A stretch of DNA of 64,000 nt, taken from an uncultured Pelagibacteraceae bacterium. GTDB lineage: Bacteria; Pseudomonadota; Alphaproteobacteria; Pelagibacterales; Pelagibacteraceae. This document shows positions 9,085-17,386 of the stretch, one piece after another; positions within the stretch are counted from its first letter, which is position 1, and each line of letters begins with the position of its first letter. The notes beneath the pieces are model-generated. The model was not told where the DNA came from, searched no databases, and was given only the letters and a program-made list of their open reading frames with translations. The translations under genes and the position numbers were made by a program. The stretch lies in contig CACGDZ010000001.1 of NCBI GenBank assembly GCA_902571955.1, positions 1-64,000 on the forward strand, written 5' to 3'.

Positions 9085-9092
9085 GCACTAAC

Positions 9093-9671
9093 TTATATCA
9101 GTTTTTCTAGCGCTTTTTTTAAATTTTTATAATTTAAGGGTTTTTCAAATTTTTCGTTGTTAATAATTATCGTAGGAGTTGCGTTAACTTTGAAGTTCTT
9201 TGCTCCATCGATTCGATCCTTTAAAACAAAATCTTCAATTTCTTTATTATTTACACATGAGTCAAAATCAATTTTAAATCCTTCATTTTTTAAAAATTTT
9301 TGTAAGTTTTCATTTGCTTCCTCTACTGAACTTCCTTTAACCCATTTTTGTTGATTAGCGTATAAACTTTCAAGGATATCTGTATTTCCGTCATTCTTAC
9401 ATTGAGAAATTTTTGATGCATTAAAAGCAGCTATGTCTAGGGGAAAATGTCTAAATTCAATTTTGGCAACCCCTTTATCAAGAAATTCCTCTTTTAATTG
9501 AGGGTAAACATTTTTATGAAAATTAGCGCAGTGACTGCATGTTAAAGACTCAAATGCTATAATAGTTATTTTTGCATCTTTGTTACCAACAGTTATCCTT
9601 TTAATTTCCTCAGCTTGTAAATTTAAAACTGTAGTAAAAAATATTAATATTAAGAATATAATTTTTTTCAT
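9093..9671 (-). CDS. DsbA/BdbD-like periplasmic thiol oxidoreductase
   Basis: This is a secreted thioredoxin-fold protein. A signal peptide (about residues 1-20, ending LNLQA) precedes the DsbA-type fold with active site CSHC in ESLTCSHCANFH near residue 50. The cis-proline loop is NATPTIIINNEKF near residue 168. An extra cysteine pair outside the active site (SQCKN and DSCVN) may form a structural disulfide as in BdbD. It probably oxidises or isomerises disulfides in exported proteins. Its ATG overlaps the dciA stop by 4 bases, and smc follows after 8 bases. The DUF721-thioredoxin-smc order is common in alphaproteobacteria. Confidence 0.88.
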   Translation of the reverse strand: MKKIIFLILIFFTTVLNLQAEEIKRITVGNKDAKITIIAFESLTCSHCANFHKNVYPQLKEEFLDKGVAKIEFRHFPLDIAAFNASKISQCKNDGNTDILESLYANQQKWVKGSSVEEANENLQKFLKNEGFKIDFDSCVNNKEIEDFVLKDRIDGAKNFKVNATPTIIINNEKFEKPLNYKNLKKALEKLI

Positions 9672-10156
9672 TTCTCTCTAAAAACCTTGGATAACTCAGT
9701 TAATGATTTTTTAATCTTTTCGTTTTTAACATCTTTAATTTTATCTTGATATTTACTAATTGCCACATTTTTAACTTTTGTTTCACTCGAGCCCGTCATT
9801 TCATGTTCATCATCAAAACTTATAAATTTAAGCTTTTCAACAACAGAATATCCAAAAAAATTATTCATTTTATCCAAAATATTTTTTTTCGAATATTCTA
9901 CATCGACTTCATGACCACGCTTGACCATAACCACTAAGGTGCTAACACCAAATTTATTTGAATTTTTAAATGTTTTTGGATAGCAAATTTTAAATAATTC
10001 GCCTCCAACAAAATATTTCCAATTGCTCAGGGTTTCTGAATATACATGACCTTTTTTATTTATTATTTTTTTAACATTTTTTGGCAAAGTGTCTTTGAAA
10101 GATCTTAATCCTTGAATGCTAGCGTTTCTCTGCTTAGTATTATTTTTAGATTGCAT
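9668..10156 (-). CDS. dciA: DciA-like protein (DUF721), putative replicative helicase loader
   Basis: DUF721/DciA proteins load or operate the DnaB helicase in bacteria that lack DnaC. The 162 residues show the DUF721 pattern: a basic N-terminal segment, then the core ending in LVVMVKRGHEVDVEYSKKNILDKMN, where amphipathic helices follow a beta strand. I identify it from this core and from its place upstream of a thioredoxin-domain gene and smc, which is typical of alphaproteobacteria. Its ATG (10154-10156) touches the mutY ATG (10157-10159) on the other strand with no base between, so its promoter must lie inside mutY. The family is assigned with fair confidence; the helicase role is inferred. 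Confidence 0.72.
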   Translation of the reverse strand: MQSKNNTKQRNASIQGLRSFKDTLPKNVKKIINKKGHVYSETLSNWKYFVGGELFKICYPKTFKNSNKFGVSTLVVMVKRGHEVDVEYSKKNILDKMNNFFGYSVVEKLKFISFDDEHEMTGSSETKVKNVAISKYQDKIKDVKNEKIKKSLTELSKVFREK

Positions 10157-11143
10157 ATGAAAGATCCAATAATAACAAATAATATTCTTAATTGGTATGA
10201 TTTAAATAAAAGATCTTTACCTTGGAGAAAGAATGTTTCTCAATCAAAAAAGCAATACTATACTTTAGTAAGTGAATTTATGTTGCAGCAAACCCAGGTT
10301 GCAACGGTAATACCTTACTTTAACAGATTTATAAAAAATATTCCTACAATTGAAAAATTATCTAAATACGATGATAGAAAATTAATTAAACTTTGGGAGG
10401 GTCTTGGATACTATTCAAGAGTAAGAAATTTAAAAAAAACAGCTCAAATAATTGTTAAAAACTATAATAAAAAAATACCTAGAAATTTTGTAGATTTAAA
10501 GTCTCTTCCAGGAATTGGAGATTATACAGCAAGTGCAATTTCTGCAATTGCATTCAATGAACCAATAATTCCCCTTGATGGAAATATTGAAAGAGTATTA
10601 AAGAGATACTTATTTTTAAAAAAACATGATCAAATAAAAAAAGAAAATCTACAAGAGAAGAAAAAAATTTTTGGAACATCTATCAAAAGGTCTAGTGATT
10701 ATGCTCAAGCTTTAATGGAATTAGGGGCACTAATTTGTAAACCTGTTAGTCCTAATTGTAAGAACTGTCCATTAGTAAAAAAATGCAAATCATTTAAAAA
10801 TAAAAATTTTGATTTAGTAAAATTTAAAAAAAAAGATAAGGAAACTTTTTACAAGCTAAATGTTTATAAAAAAAATGATCATTATTTATTAATCAAAAAT
10901 AACAAATTTAATTTTTTGAAAAATTTTAATATCTTCCCAATGGAGGAAGTAAACAACCCTAAAAATTTTGATAAAGATTTGAATTTTAAAATGTCCAATA
11001 TGAACATGAATATTAAAATCGAATTTAAAAATAAATATAATTTAAATAAAAATAATTATTGGATTGATCCAACAAAGCTTCAAAATTACACACTGCCAAC
11101 ATTTACAAAAAAGATAGTAAAATTTTTAGAAAGTCATAAATGA
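10157..11143 (+). CDS. mutY: A/G-specific adenine DNA glycosylase
   Basis: MutY removes adenine mispaired with 8-oxoguanine. The 328-residue protein has the N-terminal catalytic helix (NWYDLNKRSLPWRK), the FMLQQTQVATV segment with the catalytic glutamate context, and the helix-hairpin-helix LKSLPGIGDYTASAI with the catalytic Asp nearby (PLDGNIERVLKR). It also has a C-x6-C-x2-C-x5-C iron-sulfur cluster site (CKPVSPNCKNCPLVKKC). I start it at the ATG at 10157; the longer frame from 10112 runs inside dciA and adds residues unlike MutY. The C-terminal NUDIX-like domain is short and very Lys/Asn-rich. Its stop overlaps the next ATG by 4 bases. Confidence 0.93.
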   Translation: MKDPIITNNILNWYDLNKRSLPWRKNVSQSKKQYYTLVSEFMLQQTQVATVIPYFNRFIKNIPTIEKLSKYDDRKLIKLWEGLGYYSRVRNLKKTAQIIVKNYNKKIPRNFVDLKSLPGIGDYTASAISAIAFNEPIIPLDGNIERVLKRYLFLKKHDQIKKENLQEKKKIFGTSIKRSSDYAQALMELGALICKPVSPNCKNCPLVKKCKSFKNKNFDLVKFKKKDKETFYKLNVYKKNDHYLLIKNNKFNFLKNFNIFPMEEVNNPKNFDKDLNFKMSNMNMNIKIEFKNKYNLNKNNYWIDPTKLQNYTLPTFTKKIVKFLESHK

Positions 11144-12282
11144 AAAAAATAGCAATAATTGGTGCTGGAATTTCTGGTTTGTATATTGCCAATTTATTCA
11201 AAGATCATAAGGATTATCAGGTTAGGATTTATGAAAAAAAGAATTCATTAGAAAATGATGAAGGCTATGGAATTCAGTTGTCAGTAAATAGCGTAAAGTT
11301 ATTAAATAAAATGGGCTTCACTTCTCTCACTGAAGAGGAAAAATTTAATCCAAAAAAAATTGATTTTTATGAGATTAAAAATTCAAAAAAAATTTGTGAC
11401 TTAGATATTTCAAAATTTAATTCTGGAGATTGTAAATATACAACATTGAAAAGATCAAAATTACTTCAATTTTTAAAAAAAAAACTAGACGAAGATATAA
11501 TTAAATATAACCACAGTATTGAACAGATTGATTATGATAAAGATTCAATAAAATTAATATTTAATAAAAATAAAATAACTTGTGACTATTTAATTATTTC
11601 AGATGGTGTGTTTTCTAAGGGGAAGTTATTAATTTCAAACAACAAGTCAAAACCAATTTACAATGAAACGATTGCTATTAGGGGCACTATATCTAGAGAA
11701 AATTTTCAAAATATAAATGAAGAAAATATTTCTTTGTTTTTAGGACCAAATTTTCATTATGTTGTTTATCCAATTAATAATGATAAAAAATTTAATTTTA
11801 TTGGCATTTTAAAACATAAATTAAATTCAAATGAGCAAGAGAACTATAATCTTTTTACCGAGAGTTCTTTTATAAAAAATATTAAATTTAAATTATCTCA
11901 AAAAGTTTCTCAAAGTTTTTTGGAAAGTCTTCAAAATATTAAATTATTTCCAATATTTGTAAGTAAAAACTTATATAATCCTCCAAAAAATATATTCCTT
12001 GTAGGAGATGCATTTTTTGCTTTTTCACCTTCATTTGCGCAGGGAGCTTCCCAATCAATTGAGGGGGCTAATGAATTATATGAATGTTTAATAAACAATA
12101 ATAATTTTTATGATACCAGATTAAAGAGAGTAAAAATGATTAATAGTAGATCTAATTTCAATCAATTTGCCTTCCATTTATCAAATCCAATTATGATCAT
12201 ATTTAGAAATATTTTTTTAAAACTTTTAACTAAAAATAAAAAATTTTTACAAGGTTATTTAGGTAAAATTTATAAAAGTTAA
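11140..12282 (+). CDS. FAD-dependent monooxygenase (group A flavoprotein)
   Basis: The 380-residue protein begins with the FAD-binding motif AIIGAGISGLYIA. Near residue 285 it carries the second FAD motif LVGDAFFAFSPSFAQGAS, both typical of aromatic or quinone-ring hydroxylases of the UbiH/salicylate-hydroxylase class. The usual GDAAH...P..GQG is altered here (F for A/H, S-F-A for the glycine run), so I do not name a substrate. Ubiquinone ring hydroxylation or a small aromatic substrate are both possible. It overlaps the mutY stop by 4 bases, so the two are probably cotranscribed, and it converges on ccrM with a 4-base overlap of stop codons. Confidence 0.72.
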   Translation: MKKIAIIGAGISGLYIANLFKDHKDYQVRIYEKKNSLENDEGYGIQLSVNSVKLLNKMGFTSLTEEEKFNPKKIDFYEIKNSKKICDLDISKFNSGDCKYTTLKRSKLLQFLKKKLDEDIIKYNHSIEQIDYDKDSIKLIFNKNKITCDYLIISDGVFSKGKLLISNNKSKPIYNETIAIRGTISRENFQNINEENISLFLGPNFHYVVYPINNDKKFNFIGILKHKLNSNEQENYNLFTESSFIKNIKFKLSQKVSQSFLESLQNIKLFPIFVSKNLYNPPKNIFLVGDAFFAFSPSFAQGASQSIEGANELYECLINNNNFYDTRLKRVKMINSRSNFNQFAFHLSNPIMIIFRNIFLKLLTKNKKFLQGYLGKIYKS

Positions 12283-13349
12283 TTTTTAGAAATTAATCTT
12301 TGTCTTAGATAATCAATAGGATAAGTTCGTCCATTTATATCACAGTGCCAAAAAGTCCATCCATTGCAACTTTCAGCTCCTAAAATAGTAGCAGCAACTT
12401 TGTGTATAGAACCCTCTGCTTGATTATGTTTTATACTACCATCAGCCATAATTCTGGCTGTTATTTTTTTCTTATTATCAAAAATATTAGTTCCAGGTTT
12501 AATTATTCCAAGCTCAACTAATGAACCAAAAGGAATTCTTGGTTTTGATCTATTATTTTTTAGCGTATCTAACAAATCATCCTCAATTGGCTTAGTAGTT
12601 TTTAAGCGTTGCTCAGCAGCTTTAAAATAATTTTTTTCTTTTTCTATTCCGAAATAATTTCTTCCTAGTTTTTTTGCTACTGTAGCTGTTGTTCCTGATC
12701 CTAAAAAAGGATCAAGTATTAGGTCATTTTTATTAGATGTAGCTAGTAAAATTCTATGTAATAGTGCTTCTGGTTTTTGTGTAGAGTGAATTTTTTTTCC
12801 ATCCTTTTTAAGTCTTTCAGATCCATTGCATATTGGAAGATCCCAATTAGATCTCATTTGCAAATCATCATTTAAACATTTTAAAGATTGATAATTGAAT
12901 GTGTATTTCGATTTTTCACTTTTAGATGCCCATATTAAAGTTTCATGAGCGTTAGTAAAACGTGTTCCTCTAAAATTTGGCATTGGATTATTTTTATTCC
13001 AAATAACATCGTTTAAAATCCAGAAACCTAAATTTTGGATTACTGTGCCAACTCTAAAAATATTATGGTAGCTTCCTATAACCCAAATAGCTCCATCTTT
13101 TTTTAAAATTCTTTTACATTCATTAAGCCATTTATAAGTGAAATCATCATATTTTTTAAAATTTTCAAATTGATCCCACTTATCATTTACCGCACTAACT
13201 TTTGATCTATCTGGTCTAGTTAATTCACTTTTTAATTGTAAGTTGTAAGGAGGATCAGCAAAAATTAAATCAAAAGTTTCACGTGGAATTTTTTTTAATT
13301 CTTCGAGACTATCTCCATTAATTATTTTATTTTTGAAACCAGTTTTCAT
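12279..13349 (-). CDS. ccrM: CcrM-type adenine-N6 DNA methyltransferase (GANTC)
   Basis: CcrM methylates adenine in GANTC and times cell-cycle promoters in alphaproteobacteria. The 356 residues match CcrM length. The catalytic motif is DPPY (residues 32-35) and the SAM motif is DPFLGSGTT near residue 213, the beta-class order. The C-terminus carries the extra domain typical of CcrM, ending WTFWHCDINGRTYPIDYLRQ. It lies just downstream of rnhB on the same strand, a neighbourhood shared with many alphaproteobacteria. No restriction endonuclease is adjacent, which fits an orphan regulatory methylase. Three GANTC sites lie within 65 bases of its start. Confidence 0.92.
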   Translation of the reverse strand: MKTGFKNKIINGDSLEELKKIPRETFDLIFADPPYNLQLKSELTRPDRSKVSAVNDKWDQFENFKKYDDFTYKWLNECKRILKKDGAIWVIGSYHNIFRVGTVIQNLGFWILNDVIWNKNNPMPNFRGTRFTNAHETLIWASKSEKSKYTFNYQSLKCLNDDLQMRSNWDLPICNGSERLKKDGKKIHSTQKPEALLHRILLATSNKNDLILDPFLGSGTTATVAKKLGRNYFGIEKEKNYFKAAEQRLKTTKPIEDDLLDTLKNNRSKPRIPFGSLVELGIIKPGTNIFDNKKKITARIMADGSIKHNQAEGSIHKVAATILGAESCNGWTFWHCDINGRTYPIDYLRQRLISKN

Positions 13350-13365
13350 TTGTAAAAATTAATTA

Positions 13366-13414
13366 GACTCCAAATGGATTCTTCGGTCAACCTGAGATTG
13401 AAAAATTTGGATTC
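13366..13414. promoter_or_regulatory. cluster of three GANTC methylation sites upstream of ccrM
   Basis: GACTC at 13366-13370, GATTC at 13377-13381 and GATTC at 13410-13414 lie 17-65 bases upstream of the ccrM start. In sequence this AT-rich one site per several hundred bases is expected. In Caulobacter, GANTC sites in the ccrM promoter tie transcription to the hemimethylated state after fork passage; the same logic here is inference. Confidence 0.6.
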
Positions 13415-13453
13415 AATTAGTGTTTCTAAATTAGAGGGTAACTAGATGTAGTG

Positions 13454-14014
13454 TTAATTTATTTTAGATATTGGTGAAAAAGTTTTTCTATGATGTTTAG
13501 TAATACCTAATTTTTTTAAAGCTTTTAAGTGTTGTTTTGTTCCGTACCCAAAGTTTTTATCCCAGTCATAACCTTTATTTTTTTTTGACAAGGTGGTTAT
13601 AAATTTATCCCTTGATACTTTTGCAATTATAGAAGCTGCCGAAATAGAGGGAATTTTTTTATCTCCTTTAATAACTGATTTTAAATAATAATTTTCTAAT
13701 TTTGGAGTTTTGTTTCCATCTATAATAACATGTGTTGGTTTTTTCTTAAGTTTTTTGATGGCTCTTTTCATAGCCAGCAAACTTGCTTGTAGTATATTCA
13801 GTTTTTCTATTTCTTTGACGGAAGCTTTACCTATGGACCAAGTAGAATTTTTTTTTATGTATGTACATAGATATTCTCTCTCTTTTTTACTTAATGATTT
13901 TGAATCTTTTAATAACTTTCGATTAATTGATTTTTTTAAAATTACTGCTGAAGCATAAACAGGCCCAATTAAACTTCCTCTACCAACTTCATCAACCCCA
14001 GCAATTATTTTCAT
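13454..14014 (-). CDS. rnhB: ribonuclease HII
   Basis: RNase HII removes ribonucleotides from DNA and RNA-DNA hybrids. The 186-residue protein shows the N-terminal GVDEVGRGSLIGPV motif with the first catalytic Asp-Glu pair, DGNKTPKL with a third acidic residue near residue 99, and ISAASIIAKVSRD, then the Tyr/Gly-rich NFGYGTKQHL. I start it at the ATG at 14014, which shares bases with the upstream gene's stop (TGATG). The TTG one codon earlier is not needed. It is followed after 104 bases by ccrM on the same strand. Confidence 0.95.
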   Translation of the reverse strand: MKIIAGVDEVGRGSLIGPVYASAVILKKSINRKLLKDSKSLSKKEREYLCTYIKKNSTWSIGKASVKEIEKLNILQASLLAMKRAIKKLKKKPTHVIIDGNKTPKLENYYLKSVIKGDKKIPSISAASIIAKVSRDKFITTLSKKNKGYDWDKNFGYGTKQHLKALKKLGITKHHRKTFSPISKIN

Positions 14015-14733
14015 CAAATTTTTAAGTTTAGTTCTTTAATTTTGTCTCTAATTTTCTTTAAATCTTCCCATGAGAGTTTTTTATTTTCTGGAAAACGGAT
14101 TAAATAAGATGGATTAAAAGTTATCATTAAAGGGAATGTTTTGTTTATTAAAATCACTTCCTTCCAATGTCCTCTTTCAGTAGTTATTTTTTCACTTATT
14201 CCTGTTATAGCCTCCATTGCTGAACTACCCATCAAAACAATAATCTTTGGGTTTATAATCGATATATGCTCCTTCAAAAATACTGAGTATCTTTTAATCT
14301 CAGTTGAGGTTGGTTTTCTGTCATCAGGTGGTCTAAAATTAATCGCATAACTAGTGTAAATATTTTGTCTCTTAATATTGATGGCTATAAGCATTTTGTC
14401 TAGAAGTTCTCCAACTTCACCTCTAAATGGGACACCCAATTTTTCCTCTTCAGCCCCTGGAGACTCTCCAATTAACATTAAAGGGCTATTTATATTTCCC
14501 TCACCAAAAATAATTTTTTTTGAATTTTCTTTCAATTTACAATTTTCAATTGAATTTATTTGATCTTTTAAATTTTTTAGTAATTCTTCTTTATTAATCT
14601 GCAGGGTGCCATTGTTCGTTTCTAAAATATTAAATCTATTTATTGGCTTATCAGCGAATATAAATTTTGGCTCAATCGTATTAATTAGTTCTTGGTTTAA
14701 TTTGGTATTTTGATTTATTACTTTTTTAGTCAT
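14014..14733 (-). CDS. uracil-DNA glycosylase superfamily protein (family 4-like)
   Basis: The 239-residue protein has the family 4 layout: motif 1 GESPGAEEEKLGVPF near residue 89, a central INFRPPDDRKPT segment, the VLMGSSAMEAITG helix, and a C-terminal FNPSYLIRFPENKKLSWEDL. It should bind and probably excise uracil from DNA. Two features depart from classical family 4. Only one cysteine (SIENCKLKE) is visible where the iron-sulfur ligands usually sit, and the motif-3 histidine of the HP(A/S)YLLR block is Asn here. It overlaps rnhB and diverges from the TPR gene across 11 bases. I am sure of the superfamily, less sure of activity. Confidence 0.8.
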   Translation of the reverse strand: MTKKVINQNTKLNQELINTIEPKFIFADKPINRFNILETNNGTLQINKEELLKNLKDQINSIENCKLKENSKKIIFGEGNINSPLMLIGESPGAEEEKLGVPFRGEVGELLDKMLIAINIKRQNIYTSYAINFRPPDDRKPTSTEIKRYSVFLKEHISIINPKIIVLMGSSAMEAITGISEKITTERGHWKEVILINKTFPLMITFNPSYLIRFPENKKLSWEDLKKIRDKIKELNLKI

Positions 14734-14744
14734 AGTATGGTCAC

Positions 14745-16430
14745 ATGTTCCTAAAATTTCTAAAATTAGTACTATTAATATTTATATCTTATCAGACACC
14801 TTTGTATTCTAAAAGTGCTACTTTTAATGATTTCAACTCAAGAGATTTATCAAATTATTTTTCTGGAATTGTTGCATTTGAAAATCGAGATAATTCTGAA
14901 GCTTTAAAATTTTTTAACTTAACTAAAGTATTAATTAACAAACATGACAGTTATTTAAAAAGATATGTTAACTCTTTAGTTTTAGATAACAAAGTACCTC
15001 AAGCAATTAATGTATTAAATAACAATGCAAAGAAATCTAATTCAGATTTTTATGATGCTTATATAATTTTAATAATTGACAGTTTAAAAAAAAATAATTT
15101 TAAAAAGGCTTACGAATATTTGACACAAAGCTTAAAATTTCAAGATGAAGATAGAATAAACTTGGTTATATTTGAAACTCTTAAACAGTACATTTATACA
15201 TTTAAAAATAAAAAAATATTAGATAACAAAAAAAATTTTGGGAACCTGTCTCTTATAGCTGAGACATTCCAAAGATGTTATATTGAAGATACAAGAACTT
15301 CATCATTTTTTCTTAATTTAATAAATAATCAACAAGGCGACTATTCAAGATATATTTTCTTTTATCTTAATCATTTAATTGATAACAATAAATTAAATGA
15401 AGCAAGATCAGTTGTTGAACAAATAGATTATATAAATTCAACACTTTTACTCTCACAAAGTAAAAGTTGGGTAGACAAAGAAAAATTCGATGATTTTGGA
15501 AAAATTTTTTCGTGCAAAGATCATAATGATCTTGTAAGTGAGTTTTTATTTTTAATCTCTAATCTTTATTCTTCTCAGGATAATTTTGAGAAATCAAATT
15601 TTTACTTAAATTTGTCAAACTATTTAAATCCTAAATTTAAATTTAATCTGTCATTGGTTGCAGAAAATTTTTATCTTAATGATGAATTTGATAAAGTACA
15701 AAGGATCTTAAAAAACTTTAAAAAAGAAGATGAATTTTATTATTGGTTTAGATTAAAAAAAGAAGCTCAAATAATAATTCAAGAGCAGGATTATGAAAAT
15801 GGAATTAAATTCATAGATTCAAAATTTAATAAAATTGAAAATCCAAACAAAAAAATGATTTTTGATTTAGCCAATTTTTATAAAAATTCTAAAAATTATG
15901 AAAAGGCAATAGATCGTTATACAGAAATTATTTTAACACTAGATGACAATTCACTTATTAAATCAGATGTATTGTATCGTAGAGGTGGTAGTTATGAAAG
16001 AATGGGCAATTATGAAAAGTCAGATGAAGATTTACTGCATGCGCTTAAAATTGATCCTAGTGATGCATATATTTTAAATTACCTTGCTTACTCTTGGTTA
16101 GAGCGTGATTATAAAATTAATGAAGCAATGGATATGTTAAAAACAGCATATGATTTAAAAAGCAATGATCCATATATTATTGATTCAATTGGATGGGCTT
16201 ATTTTTTAATTGAGGATTATCTAGAGGCAGAAAAGTATTTAAAAAGAGCTGTAGAATTAATGCCAGATGACCCAATTGTGAATGATCATTATGGAGACAT
16301 TTTATGGAAATTAAATCGAAAAATTCAAGCAAGATACTTTTGGAACAACGTATTAACTTTTGATGACACCGAAGACCATATGAGAGAAAAAATCAATATT
16401 AAAGTAATTGAAGGTCTTAAAAATTCCTAA
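14745..16430 (+). CDS. secreted TPR-repeat protein
   Basis: The 561-residue protein starts with a signal peptide (residues 1-22, FLKLVLLIFISYQTPLYS). It consists mainly of tetratricopeptide-like helices. The clearest repeats lie in the last 200 residues: NYEKAIDRYTEIILTLDDNS, NYEKSDEDLLHALKIDPSDA, INEAMDMLKTAYDLKSNDPY and YLEAEKYLKRAVELMPDDP. No catalytic domain is visible; it is likely a periplasmic or outer-membrane-associated scaffold. It starts 11 bases from the divergent glycosylase start and ends exactly one base before the ispE ATG (TAAATG). Such TPR proteins often precede ispE in alphaproteobacteria, but no function has been shown for it that I can name. Confidence 0.8.
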   Translation: MFLKFLKLVLLIFISYQTPLYSKSATFNDFNSRDLSNYFSGIVAFENRDNSEALKFFNLTKVLINKHDSYLKRYVNSLVLDNKVPQAINVLNNNAKKSNSDFYDAYIILIIDSLKKNNFKKAYEYLTQSLKFQDEDRINLVIFETLKQYIYTFKNKKILDNKKNFGNLSLIAETFQRCYIEDTRTSSFFLNLINNQQGDYSRYIFFYLNHLIDNNKLNEARSVVEQIDYINSTLLLSQSKSWVDKEKFDDFGKIFSCKDHNDLVSEFLFLISNLYSSQDNFEKSNFYLNLSNYLNPKFKFNLSLVAENFYLNDEFDKVQRILKNFKKEDEFYYWFRLKKEAQIIIQEQDYENGIKFIDSKFNKIENPNKKMIFDLANFYKNSKNYEKAIDRYTEIILTLDDNSLIKSDVLYRRGGSYERMGNYEKSDEDLLHALKIDPSDAYILNYLAYSWLERDYKINEAMDMLKTAYDLKSNDPYIIDSIGWAYFLIEDYLEAEKYLKRAVELMPDDPIVNDHYGDILWKLNRKIQARYFWNNVLTFDDTEDHMREKINIKVIEGLKNS

Positions 16431-17276
16431 ATGAAAATTAATAAAATTAAATCTAATGCAAAGTTAAATTTAGCACTAAATATCACTGGAAAAAAAAAGG
16501 TTTTACATAAAATTGAAAGTATAATTGGTTTCATAGATTTACATGATGTTATTTCGATAAATCAGCATAATGGAAAAAAACATGATATTTCTTTTTATGG
16601 AAAGTTTTCTAAAAATATTGGAAAAAAAAATACTGTTCAAAAATTATTTCAAATACTAGATAAAGAAAATTTATTAAAAAATAAAAAATTCAAAGTTAAA
16701 ATTAAAAAATTAATCCCTCAAGAAGCTGGGTTGGGTGGGGGATCGATGAATGCAGCTAGCGTGATTAATTATCTGGTTAAAAAAAAAATTATTAATCCTA
16801 ATCATCAAAAAACTCGAAGTATCTGTAACTTGGTTGGTTCCGATGTTATTCTGGGAACCATTTCTTCCAGCTGTGTGTTGTCATCAGATGGTAGATTAAA
16901 AAAGATTTATAATACTCCAAAATATTACTCTACTTTAGTAAAGCCTGATTTTGGGTGCTCAACTAAAAAAATATACTCAGCTGTTCGAAAGTATACAAAA
17001 TCAAAATATAACAAACCTAAGAAAAACATGTTTGGAGTAAAATATTTAATTGATCAACAAAATGCCCTTGAAACAATAGCACTCAAAAAATATCCAAAAC
17101 TTAAAAAAATAAAGTTGTTCTTAGAAAGTATAAATAATCCATTATTTGTAAGAATGACTGGTTCAGGATCAGCAATTGTTGCCTATTATAATTCATTAAA
17201 GAGTTGTAAATTGGCAAAAGCTAAATTTAAAAGAAAATATAAAAATTATTGGTGTGTTACAGCAAAAACTATATGA
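16431..17276 (+). CDS. ispE: 4-diphosphocytidyl-2-C-methyl-D-erythritol kinase
   Basis: IspE phosphorylates CDP-methylerythritol in the MEP pathway that makes IPP and DMAPP. The 281-residue GHMP kinase starts with SNAKLNLALNITGKK (substrate-binding Lys and Asn) and has the ATP loop PQEAGLGGGSMNAA near residue 100. It also has the family C-terminal motif MTGSGSAIVAYY near residue 243. It abuts the TPR gene stop with no spacer. Its product ultimately feeds quinone tails, undecaprenyl phosphate and the carotenoids made by the crt genes at the left of the window. Confidence 0.93.
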   Translation: MKINKIKSNAKLNLALNITGKKKVLHKIESIIGFIDLHDVISINQHNGKKHDISFYGKFSKNIGKKNTVQKLFQILDKENLLKNKKFKVKIKKLIPQEAGLGGGSMNAASVINYLVKKKIINPNHQKTRSICNLVGSDVILGTISSSCVLSSDGRLKKIYNTPKYYSTLVKPDFGCSTKKIYSAVRKYTKSKYNKPKKNMFGVKYLIDQQNALETIALKKYPKLKKIKLFLESINNPLFVRMTGSGSAIVAYYNSLKSCKLAKAKFKRKYKNYWCVTAKTI

Positions 17277-17309
17277 ATTTTATATTTTTATGTTATAGGA
17301 AGCTAGTAT

Positions 17310-17383
17310 TGGGGCGTAGCCAAGCGGTAAGGCACGGGTTTTTGGTACCTGCATCCTAGGTTCGAATCCTAGCGCCCCAGCCA
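17310..17383 (+). tRNA. tRNA-Gln (anticodon TTG)
   Basis: A complete cloverleaf: acceptor TGGGGCG/CGCCCCA, anticodon loop TTTTGGT with TTG at 17342-17344, T-arm CTAGG-TTCGAAT-CCTAG, discriminator G and an encoded CCA at 17381-17383. The start codon of the CCA-adding enzyme gene follows after only 3 bases. No firm promoter hexamers were found in the 33 bases upstream. Confidence 0.96.
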
Positions 17384-17386
17384 TTT

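Noticed and set aside
6638-9091. Several plus-strand frames opposite smc
   Set aside because: No recognisable domains, and the minus-strand SMC frame is strongly supported by its head motifs.
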